Virus record (IMG/VR): IMGVR_UViG_3300027816_000103
Coordinates: 1 to 64,000 of that record
DNA length: 64,000 bases
Source: a virus
Strand: one strand, 5' to 3'
Numbering within the stretch: the first letter of the stretch is position 1; each line of letters opens with the position of its first letter. Position numbers and translations under genes: made by a program. Positions 57,582 to 64,000 of the stretch are shown here, piece after piece. The notes below the pieces were generated by a model. That model worked only from the letters and a program-made list of their open reading frames with translations. It was not told the origin of the DNA and searched no databases.

Positions 57582-58771
57582 GCTCTAACACCTTTTAATG
57601 TAATTTTTAAACCTTTAGCAGTACCATCACCAACTTGGTCAATATCAATAGTCATTTCAGCATCATCAGCTAAAGTTGAATCAGATATTACAGGAGGAGT
57701 TACAGCAGTAACAGAAGTCTTTTCTGTATTATCAATAGTCAATTTTGTTGATAATATAGTTGAGCCACTTTCATTTATGTCAACTGTAAATATACTACCA
57801 CTTGTTTGTGCAGTAGATAAAGAAGCTCTAACTGATGTAACAGTCATAGCATAAGGCATCCTAAATGTAACCTTAGCAGTTCCTGTTGTTAATGCAGTTG
57901 TTTCATCAGAAGCAGCTAATTGAATTTCGCATGGTGTACCAACTAAATTTGAATCAGGAATTCTTAACCAACCTGTATCGCTTCCTAAACCACTTGCTTT
58001 TATATATAATTCCCCTGCGTTTCCTGTTGTTTGAATAAAACAAATATCGCCAGGGAAGCCATTTATATTTGTATTTGGGTTTCTGTCGCTAACAAAAAAT
58101 ACAATATCAGCATCAATGTTTGTAATTCTATATATGCCTGTTTTTCTTGATAATTTTGTATCAATATGTAACTTATTTTGAGGAGAAATAGTATTTATGC
58201 CAACATTACCTGACGTTGTAACCCTTGCAAATTCAGTATTATTTGTAATAATTGGTAGGTCAAAATTATCAATAGTGCCTATCTTTTTAATTGACCCTAC
58301 ATTGTTTCCGTTCAATGCCCAAAAACTACCCGTAGGAGATGATTGAGCAACTATTTGAGCAACAGTCTCAGATACTTGATAAAATACTAAATTAGGATCT
58401 CCATCTTCTCCAACATAAAATTGTGTTCCCCCAGAAACAGGTATAAAAACACCTGATATTATGTTTGTTGGAAATACTCTTTTGTAACTTACTGAATACT
58501 GAGGACCAAAACCTTTTCTATAAGTAACGTTTGCTAAAAAAAAATCATCAGACAAACCTACAATGGTAGTCAAGTCTTCTTGAACTTCATATATATATTT
58601 AGCGTTAGACCTTGCTTGTTGGTCTATGCCTTTCACATCTCTTGAAACAATAGTAGAGTAAATTCCATCATTGCTAATAGGTGCTACTATATCATCTGTT
58701 TCAAAACCATAAGCTATTGGAGTTATAGGCTTTCCGTTAATACTTACAACTGTTAGGGAAATTGCGCTCAT
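57578..58771 (-). CDS. Tail fibre protein with receptor-binding C-terminus
   Basis: 397 residues. N-terminal 250 residues are paralogous to the fibre protein encoded at 63048-63908: SLTVVSINGKPITPIAYGFE, YEVQEDLTTIVGLSDDFFLA, FWALNGNNVGSIKKIGTIDN and ITNNTEFARVTTSGNVG are shared. The extra C-terminal 140 residues form a separate beta-sandwich (CEIQLAASDETTALTTGTAK, VTSVRASLSTAQTSGSIFTV), likely the receptor-binding head. Attaches to the tail and contacts the host cell. Confidence 0.75.
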   Translation of the reverse strand: MSAISLTVVSINGKPITPIAYGFETDDIVAPISNDGIYSTIVSRDVKGIDQQARSNAKYIYEVQEDLTTIVGLSDDFFLANVTYRKGFGPQYSVSYKRVFPTNIISGVFIPVSGGTQFYVGEDGDPNLVFYQVSETVAQIVAQSSPTGSFWALNGNNVGSIKKIGTIDNFDLPIITNNTEFARVTTSGNVGINTISPQNKLHIDTKLSRKTGIYRITNIDADIVFFVSDRNPNTNINGFPGDICFIQTTGNAGELYIKASGLGSDTGWLRIPDSNLVGTPCEIQLAASDETTALTTGTAKVTFRMPYAMTVTSVRASLSTAQTSGSIFTVDINESGSTILSTKLTIDNTEKTSVTAVTPPVISDSTLADDAEMTIDIDQVGDGTAKGLKITLKGVRA

Positions 58772-58793
58772 TTTATAGATGTTAAATTTTGTT

Positions 58794-58801
58794 CAAATAT
58801 A
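58794..58801 (-). promoter_or_regulatory. Promoter-like -7 element TATATTTG
   Basis: Perfect TAnnTTTG on the minus strand (plus CAAATATA), 22 bases before the fibre ATG at 58771, within a 41-base intergenic gap. Surrounding bases resemble the element at 55760-55767. No TTG box seen. Confidence 0.5.
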
Positions 58802-58812
58802 GTAAATTTTAG

Positions 58813-59139
58813 TTAATTTTCTTTAAAATAAATATTTAACAATGGTATGTATGTTTCGTTCATCCATTTGTCAAATGCCTCCCAAGAATAGGCTCCATAA
58901 ATATATGTTTGGTCCACAAATGTTATCTTAATACACCTTGTTCCAGGATCATCAGAATCCTCAAAAAGAACATATTCTCTATAGTCTGTTATTTCGTTAA
59001 AATGAATGTTAAATGTCCTGTTGAATCTTTTCCATCCCTTATCCCTTAAAATAAGTTTATCCCCGCCCTTGTAGAACTCTTGTATCTCATGGCGGTCAAA
59101 TATCCTTATTGTATAAAACGGATTAATAAAGTTTTCCAT
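58813..59139 (-). CDS. Hypothetical protein (108 aa)
   Basis: 108 residues from ATG at 59137-59139 (MENFINPFYTIRIFDRHEIQ); a TTG two codons earlier is less likely. Strand-rich and aromatic (NRTFNIHFNEITDYREYVLF, DPGTRCIKITFVDQTYIYGA) with a helical end. Overlaps the phosphoesterase gene by 17 bases. A compact fold of unknown function. Confidence 0.6.
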   Translation of the reverse strand: MENFINPFYTIRIFDRHEIQEFYKGGDKLILRDKGWKRFNRTFNIHFNEITDYREYVLFEDSDDPGTRCIKITFVDQTYIYGAYSWEAFDKWMNETYIPLLNIYFKEN

Positions 59140-60121
59140 CTTCAATTAAATAATTTCTTACTTTAAAATTATCTCCACTCATTTCAACTATTGCAAAGCC
59201 ATGTGCGTGGTTATTCACTTCAAAAAATTCTGGCTCTAGTTCGCACAAACAAGCAACCGAAAATGTAGTTACAAGACTGCCATCATAAATTTTTTCAACA
59301 TGTTCAGATTTTCTATGGAAATGTCCTGTTAATATATGTCTTTTGTATCTCATGTAAAGTGAACGAGCAGGATTGACTCCCCCATTGCCCTTCATGCGGT
59401 CTCCATGCTCTATTAAGAGATCTCCGAAATAAGTTTTAGTACGTTTTTCAATAAATATAATCTTGTGTTTGGCAAGTTCCAATAACACTTTAAGTTGAAA
59501 TTCCTCGCAGTCTAACAACTCAGGTGCTTTCAAATAAAGGTATCTTTCAAGCCTATATTCATGATTACCAGGTTTAAAGTATATTGTTACGTTTGGAAAT
59601 TCTTGTCTTAGATAAGCAAAAAACTCCCGAGCCATGTCAAGTTCATTTTTTAAACTTGGTCTGTTCTTTGGATTTTTCTCATGAAACGATAGCATAAAGA
59701 AATCCATTATGTCACCGTTCAAATATATAGTATCAATACCTTGTTGTTTTCCCTCGTTTAAAGCTGTTTTAATCGCTTCAACATCATGGTATGGTATATG
59801 AATGTCAGATAAAATTAAAATTTTTTTATTGGTCTTTGGTAGCTTCCAAACCTCAACGTGCTTGGTATGGCTTTCTGGAATTAAATGTGGTTTGTTTTTA
59901 ATATTTACAAAGGTTTTGTTTGCTAATTTATTCTTTTGAGAAGCGCCTTGTTTGCCCTTATAATATCTAATATGAGTGCGCACATAATCAACTGAACTAA
60001 ATAATTCTTTATTTTCTAAATATATTTTTTTTGATAAAGTAAGATTAGGTAAATTAGGAAATCTTTTAAGATATTCTAAAACTATTTCACCATTCGTGCT
60101 TAAAGGTCTTCCTCTTTTCAT
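59123..60121 (-). CDS. Calcineurin-like metallophosphoesterase
   Basis: 332 residues. Metal-binding motifs in order: ILSDIHIPYHD (about 103), YLNGDIMDF (about 135), GNHEYRLERYL (about 185), LLIEHGD (about 238) and TGHFHRKSE (about 262). Residues 1-60 (MKRGRPLSTNGEIVLEYLKR) look like a small HTH domain with conserved Arg/Gly at the start. The enzyme likely cleaves phosphodiester bonds in nucleic acid or nucleotides. It lies in the fibre block, an unusual place for a DNA enzyme. Overlaps the next gene slightly. Confidence 0.85.
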   Translation of the reverse strand: MKRGRPLSTNGEIVLEYLKRFPNLPNLTLSKKIYLENKELFSSVDYVRTHIRYYKGKQGASQKNKLANKTFVNIKNKPHLIPESHTKHVEVWKLPKTNKKILILSDIHIPYHDVEAIKTALNEGKQQGIDTIYLNGDIMDFFMLSFHEKNPKNRPSLKNELDMAREFFAYLRQEFPNVTIYFKPGNHEYRLERYLYLKAPELLDCEEFQLKVLLELAKHKIIFIEKRTKTYFGDLLIEHGDRMKGNGGVNPARSLYMRYKRHILTGHFHRKSEHVEKIYDGSLVTTFSVACLCELEPEFFEVNNHAHGFAIVEMSGDNFKVRNYLIEDGKLY

Positions 60122-60349
60122 TTATATTATTGAATAATTTATTAATTCGTTGTACTTAGCGGAAACAATGTCTCCGTTTTTTAAATCTAATTCAAGCACC
60201 CGAAGATTTGGTGCACCAAAACAACTTTCTGATAACCAAACATCATCAAATATTATGTCATTAATATAAACAATACTTTGAGTAGCTATCATATTTGTAA
60301 TATCTAATTCTTTTTTTTCGTCTTTATTTGCAATATATATTAATGTCAT
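60122..60349 (-). CDS. Small beta-rich protein (75 aa)
   Basis: 75 residues, MTLIYIANKDEKKELDITNM, IIFDDVWLSESCFGAPNLRV. Mostly strands, no motifs. Overlaps the upstream fibre gene by 4 bases; stops just before the phosphoesterase gene. Unknown function. Confidence 0.55.
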   Translation of the reverse strand: MTLIYIANKDEKKELDITNMIATQSIVYINDIIFDDVWLSESCFGAPNLRVLELDLKNGDIVSAKYNELINYSII

Positions 60350-60909
60350 ATTTCAAAACATATTTGTCCACTTACAACTTTTGATCCCGATGCAGTCCAA
60401 GTTGGAGTATAACTTGTAACTAATTGCCAATAATTAAATGTTACTAGATTTGATGCTGGCAATATAATTCCAAATCCATGATACCAAACTCCATTGTTTT
60501 GACTCCTGTTTGGATTTTCAGTTTGTACAATTGCATTATTTGGTAATGTAAATGATGTTGTATTTGCATTAGATATACCATATAAAGCATAATTTACAAA
60601 CATCATATTACCAACAATTTTATATTTTAATTGTTTTAATGTAAATGACGCCCAACCTGTAATAGTAGATGTTGCTGAATAATCAATCCATACGGTATTG
60701 TCTAATTTACCATTAAATGTACTCCAATCAGTTGATGATAAATAACCGCTTGTTGATGCTGTTGCTTGACTTAAAATATTTTGCTTATTTAATAATCCAT
60801 TATCTACATAAGTTTTTGTAGCTTTTTGGGAAGCAACAAGTAAATCACTATTATTAGATAGTGTAGGATCTATATCAATGGGTACACCCCTAGTTGTTCC
60901 TTGTGCCAT
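60346..60909 (-). CDS. Tail fibre protein (187 aa)
   Basis: 187 residues. The N-terminus (MAQGTTRGVPIDIDPTLSNN) shares MAQG with the next fibre protein. KTYVDNGLLNKQNILSQATA and SGYLSSTDWSTFNGK are repeat-type stalk motifs very common in phage fibres. The rest is a beta-rich tip (YKIVGNMMFVNYALYGISNA). Starts by TAATG coupling to the 416-residue fibre gene. Likely a short fibre or whisker. Confidence 0.75.
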   Translation of the reverse strand: MAQGTTRGVPIDIDPTLSNNSDLLVASQKATKTYVDNGLLNKQNILSQATASTSGYLSSTDWSTFNGKLDNTVWIDYSATSTITGWASFTLKQLKYKIVGNMMFVNYALYGISNANTTSFTLPNNAIVQTENPNRSQNNGVWYHGFGIILPASNLVTFNYWQLVTSYTPTWTASGSKVVSGQICFEI

Positions 60910-62159
60910 TATCTTATTTCTCTAAATTTAATTGATGAATAAATTGTTTGAGTACCACTTAATGATGTAGCTTTTAAAGTTAGTGTGCCTAATGACCTAT
61001 GTAATCCTGCTGCATCTAAAGTAATAGGGTATCTTGATATAATAGCTGTATTAGTAACACCTTTAGCTCCACCAGATGATGAAACAAAACCACCATCTAT
61101 AACTACAGAAGGACTACCACTAAGCGTGCCTAAAACATTATATTCAGAACTACTATAAGTAGTATTAACATTATTAAATGTAGTGGTACCTGATATAGCC
61201 TGGCCGATGCATAATTGCCATTGAATAGGCTGAGTACCTCCGTTATATATTTCAACATCTATATAAGCTACTCTTGTTCTATTGGTTAAACCATTAAATG
61301 TGGTTCTTGGTCTAAGGCTCAACATGTGTGTGCCACCTGTAGTTACACTTACAGGACCACTATCTTGCTGAAAAGTATAACCATACACGTTTATATCTTC
61401 ACTACCTCCTTCAGATATTACAGCAGCACAAATAAAGTTCATTGTTGTACTAACGGTTCCTGTACAAGTCATACCACATCTAACAGGTAAATTAGCTGTT
61501 TGTATGTATGGATTTGATATTAAGTTAGCGTGTAAAAATTCATGAGCATATATTATTGAACCACCCATATCAAAACCAATTCTTACCCTGCCAACGTATA
61601 ATGCTTGTATATCAATAATTAATATTTGTGTTTTAGTAATATCAAGAGTAATACCACTAGGACCTGTACCATCTAATTTATCTAAGTTCCAATTAGTTTG
61701 AGCAACTGTTTCATTGCCGGCGGAACTAGCTGAATAAACAACAAATTGATTAACAGTACCATTGTTTTGAAATTCTATACCATTAATACCATCAGAATAT
61801 CCTGCAAACTTTAATGTATTAGCTACAGAGGATACCATATTAAAAGTGACAAATATAAGTTGTGACCTACCTGGTTGGTATGGTAAATACTCATAACTCT
61901 GCATATATGCTTTACCTCCTGTAGGAGTAGAGCTAAATGTCATTAACGCTTGTCTGTTAGTAACATCATGAGTTATTGTAGCACCAGTACCATTAGTAAC
62001 TTGCTCATTAATAACAGGAGCTAAATCATAAGTAAATTGAGAATTATATAATATAAGAGGATTTGATACACGTAGCCTACTAAATGCATCCAAATTAGCT
62101 GAATCCCTAATAGCAAAATCATTGTCTATTATACTATATCCTGAATATCCTTGTGCCAT
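60909..62159 (-). CDS. Virion structural / fibre protein (416 aa)
   Basis: 416 residues beginning MAQGYSGYSIIDNDFAIRDS. ANLDAFSRLRVSNPLILYNS is a segment that recurs in phage tail and neck proteins. The remainder is beta-rich with low charge (GRSQLIFVTFNMVSSVANTL, YNGGTQPIQWQLCIGQAISG). A tail-side structural or adhesion role is likely, with exact location unknown. Coupled to the 187-residue fibre gene. Confidence 0.7.
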   Translation of the reverse strand: MAQGYSGYSIIDNDFAIRDSANLDAFSRLRVSNPLILYNSQFTYDLAPVINEQVTNGTGATITHDVTNRQALMTFSSTPTGGKAYMQSYEYLPYQPGRSQLIFVTFNMVSSVANTLKFAGYSDGINGIEFQNNGTVNQFVVYSASSAGNETVAQTNWNLDKLDGTGPSGITLDITKTQILIIDIQALYVGRVRIGFDMGGSIIYAHEFLHANLISNPYIQTANLPVRCGMTCTGTVSTTMNFICAAVISEGGSEDINVYGYTFQQDSGPVSVTTGGTHMLSLRPRTTFNGLTNRTRVAYIDVEIYNGGTQPIQWQLCIGQAISGTTTFNNVNTTYSSSEYNVLGTLSGSPSVVIDGGFVSSSGGAKGVTNTAIISRYPITLDAAGLHRSLGTLTLKATSLSGTQTIYSSIKFREIR

Positions 62160-62160
62160 A

Positions 62161-62487
62161 TTAACTTATTTCTGTGCCAAACAATTGAAAACTTAAATTA
62201 TTATTACCAGAATACACTTTAATAACATCAGTACTTGTTAAGGTAATACCTATAGTAGCTATAAATGTATCATTACCCGCCAAAGTAACATCATAGTACA
62301 AATAATCCTTAATAGTTGTACTTGAACCTGATTCACTTATAGCTACTCTAAATGTAGTTTTAGCTACATCTGTATTACAGATAGATATAGAACTACATAC
62401 AGTAGATATTAAAGCAGGTACTGTATATAATACAGTTTCTGTAGTAGTGGCAGGATTAACCTGGCCTAATATTTTATATACGTTCAT
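62161..62487 (-). CDS. Small virion protein (108 aa)
   Basis: 108 residues of beta character: MNVYKILGQVNPATTTETVL, YTVPALISTVCSSISICNTD, TFRVAISESGSSTTIKDYLY, then FIATIGITLTSTDVIKVYSG. Resembles small beta-sandwich decoration or fibre-attachment proteins that follow tail-fibre genes. Overlaps the HNH endonuclease gene by 14 bases, which probably inserted just upstream. Family not certain. Confidence 0.6.
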   Translation of the reverse strand: MNVYKILGQVNPATTTETVLYTVPALISTVCSSISICNTDVAKTTFRVAISESGSSTTIKDYLYYDVTLAGNDTFIATIGITLTSTDVIKVYSGNNNLSFQLFGTEIS

Positions 62488-63046
62488 TTTTTTCTAACTT
62501 TTTACTTAAGTTATGTCCCCAATTTTTTATATGACTTGGTTTTTCTTTATTAAATGTATGTTTATAGTGACAGTCCATACAAAGAGTTTCACAATTATTA
62601 ATGTCAAACCTTAACTCTGGAAACTTTGACCATTCTTTTATATGGTTTACTTGTAAATATCCTCCTTTTTTATAACAATGTTTACAAGAATAATTATCTC
62701 TTTCAAATATCAATTTTTGTAAAGTTGCTCTAAATCTTTGTCTGTCTCTATAATTTTCTGAATATTTTGAATTTTCTTTTCTTTTACCCAAACTATACTT
62801 GTTTCCAGTATGAGCTTTTATTAATCCTTGTTTTCTTTTTTCTTTTTCTTCTTCAGTCCATACTCTTTTTTTAGCTCCTTCTGACATTTTTTGTTTAGTT
62901 TCTTCAGAAGGTATCCATCCTTTACGAGATTCAGATATTTTTTTATAGGAACATTTTCTACAAACTCTATTGCTTCTATCTCCTCTTACGAACCTTCCAA
63001 TTCCACAACTTGGACAATTACATTTTATTTTTGTAGTTTTTGCCAT
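62474..63046 (-). CDS. HNH homing endonuclease (NUMOD3-type)
   Basis: 190 residues. An N-terminal zinc finger (CNCPSC and CRKC), a basic NUMOD3-like DNA-binding segment GWIPSEETKQKMSEGAKKR near 43-62 and another KRKQGLIKAHTGNKYSLGKR, then the HNH domain: CKHC near 117, LQVNHIKEW near 130, NNCETLCMDCHYKH near 148. It cuts DNA at a specific site and mobilises its own gene. It sits between two fibre-block genes whose products are unrelated to DNA processing, the usual position of a free-standing homing endonuclease. Confidence 0.9.
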   Translation of the reverse strand: MAKTTKIKCNCPSCGIGRFVRGDRSNRVCRKCSYKKISESRKGWIPSEETKQKMSEGAKKRVWTEEEKEKRKQGLIKAHTGNKYSLGKRKENSKYSENYRDRQRFRATLQKLIFERDNYSCKHCYKKGGYLQVNHIKEWSKFPELRFDINNCETLCMDCHYKHTFNKEKPSHIKNWGHNLSKKLEKNERI

Positions 63047-63047
63047 A

Positions 63048-63908
63048 CTATGCCCCCATTAATAAAAAGTTTTTATTAAATCCCAAATCGTTTAAATCAA
63101 CGTACAAATTAACCCAACCTGTGTTTGTGGCTGTACCTGTTTTTTTTATAAATAACTCTCCGTTAGTTCCATCATCAACAATACATATATCACCTTTATT
63201 TGCAGAAATTATAGTCTCAGGACTAGAGTCACTTGTAAATATTCTAAATTCATTATCTATATTTCCAAATCTTGCTATGGCATTCAGCAATGACTGAGAA
63301 GTATTTACATCAAACTTGTAAGATGGATTTAATCCAACACCAAAATTACCAGAACTCGTAAACCTTCCAACTTCTGAATTATTTGTTATTACAGGTAAAT
63401 CATAATTGTCTTTTGTTCCTATTGTTTTTATTCCCCCAACAGTATTTCCGTTTAAGGCCCAAAACACACTTGATGGAGATACTTGGTTTATTATCTGTAT
63501 TATAGATTGAGAAACCTCATAAAAAATAGGTAATAAATTTTCATTCTCATAAAAATTAAATTGAGTAGATGTAACATTTGGATTAAATATTGTCCTTATT
63601 TTTTCTAAAGGAAATACTCTTTGATAACTTACAGCGTATTGAGCTGTCCTGCCTCTAAAATAAGTTACATCTCCAAGAAATAACTCAGTAGACAAAGAAA
63701 CAATAGTTGCAAGACTTTCCTGCACCTCATACCTTGCTTCTATTAAAGAAGATTTATCGTTTAATCTGCCATAAGTTCTAATAATAACTAAAGAATAAGT
63801 ACCATCGTTACTTATAGGCTCTGCTATTTCATCAATATCAAATCCATATAGTGTTGGAGCTACAGGATTATTATTTATTGAAACTACTGTTAGAGCTATT
63901 GCGCCCAT
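63048..63908 (-). CDS. Tail fibre protein, paralogue of the 57578-58771 product
   Basis: 286 residues starting MGAIALTVVSINNNPVAPTL. It keeps the whole N-terminal scaffold of the 397-residue fibre protein (YEVQESLATIVSLSTELFLG, AVSYQRVFPLEKIRTIFNPN, FWALNGNTVGGIKTIGTKDN, ITNNSEVGRFTSSGNFG) but ends after a KKTGTATNTGWVNLYVD segment without the C-terminal head. This is either a partner of the longer fibre or a duplicated alternative receptor module. Begins near the right window edge. Confidence 0.75.
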   Translation of the reverse strand: MGAIALTVVSINNNPVAPTLYGFDIDEIAEPISNDGTYSLVIIRTYGRLNDKSSLIEARYEVQESLATIVSLSTELFLGDVTYFRGRTAQYAVSYQRVFPLEKIRTIFNPNVTSTQFNFYENENLLPIFYEVSQSIIQIINQVSPSSVFWALNGNTVGGIKTIGTKDNYDLPVITNNSEVGRFTSSGNFGVGLNPSYKFDVNTSQSLLNAIARFGNIDNEFRIFTSDSSPETIISANKGDICIVDDGTNGELFIKKTGTATNTGWVNLYVDLNDLGFNKNFLLMGA

Positions 63909-64000
63909 TATAAAAGAATTTTATATAAATAAAAAACAAAAATACAATAAGTAATGGAAGCCACCAATAAATCCTAAGATAGGTCCAAACATTGTCTTGA
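63871..64000 (-). CDS. C-terminal end of a membrane protein (partial, uncertain)
   Basis: A frame open to the right edge ends with a stop at 63871-63873: the visible 42 residues include VWTYLRIYWWLPLLIVFLFF followed by a basic IYIKFFYNGRNSS, a convincing transmembrane end with an aromatic belt. It would overlap the fibre gene start by 38 bases, more than usual here. A second open frame ending at 63921-63923 (GPILGFIGGFHYLLYFCFLF) fits the spacing better; only one is likely real. Confidence 0.35.
   Translation of the reverse strand, partial: QDNVWTYLRIYWWLPLLIVFLFFIYIKFFYNGRNSSNSSFNK

Noticed and set aside
63921-64000. Second open frame at the right edge ending at 63921
   Set aside because: Only about 25 residues visible; the frame ending at 63871 has a more convincing transmembrane end, though spacing would favour this one. 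Left unresolved.
1-64000. tRNA genes, integrase, virion RNA polymerase, CRISPR arrays
   Set aside because: No T-loop-like GTTCRANNC with matching arms, no recombinase motifs and no RNA polymerase signatures were seen on reading; a tRNA search program was not available.

Overview
This window is a long stretch of an AT-rich, densely coding tailed-phage genome that most likely infects a member of the Bacteroidota, probably a flavobacterium-like host. The host call rests on promoter-like elements of the Bacteroidota type (TAnnTTTG, several perfect copies, some with an upstream TTG about 20 bp away), start codons preceded by A-rich TAAAA-type leaders instead of Shine-Dalgarno sequences, and protein families that recur in phages of this phylum. 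The virion genes read as a short-tailed (podovirus) particle. The gene order and the portal and terminase sequence style resemble crAss-like phages or their relatives. That placement is inference; no marker was searched.

Layout. (1) Bases 1-30727, minus strand: the virion block. In transcription order it runs zinc-ribbon protein, large terminase, unknown linker gene, portal, scaffold-like protein, major capsid protein (MCP), capsid-associated protein, three connector or ring proteins, a 1507-residue nozzle-like protein, four internal or ejection-type proteins including a 1952-residue polyvalent protein with a DdrB/ParB-like domain, then a run of small collagen-like fibre proteins with cysteine-rich N-termini and a His-rich tail-collar protein. 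(2) Bases 30728-31354: a divergent intergenic region with iterated TAACT/GAACT sites, two plus-strand promoters and a candidate structured RNA. (3) Bases 31355-37180, plus strand: two tandem paralogous small proteins with their own promoter and terminator, small membrane proteins, an endolysin (amidase), a methyltransferase-like cassette bounded by inverted repeats, and a cluster of small overlapping genes. (4) Bases 37181-38291: about 1.1 kb of apparently non-coding sequence. (5) Bases 38292-43097: a promoter-led operon with a lipoprotein, an amidoligase, a class II glutamine amidotransferase, a RadC/JAB-like protein and many small unknowns. (6) Bases 43239-46861: small genes, several of them very basic. 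(7) Bases 46929-55009: the DNA replication and recombination operon (Cas4-like nuclease, SMC/RecF-like ATPase, SNF2-like helicase, primase-helicase, RusA resolvase, SSB). (8) Bases 55095-64000, minus strand: a second tail-fibre block with duplicated fibre proteins, a metallophosphoesterase and an HNH homing endonuclease. Both ends of the window cut through genes.

How it works together. The plus-strand operons look like early and middle genes (host interaction, DNA metabolism). The two minus-strand blocks look like late genes (particle, receptor binding). Lysis is probably carried out by the amidase with nearby small membrane proteins. No DNA polymerase, RNA polymerase, integrase, tRNA or CRISPR array was recognised. 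The most unusual content is the amidoligase, glutamine amidotransferase and JAB-like neighbourhood, the structured intergenic region at 30.8-31.25 kb, the Cys-tagged collagen-like fibres, and the inverted-repeat-bounded methyltransferase cassette.
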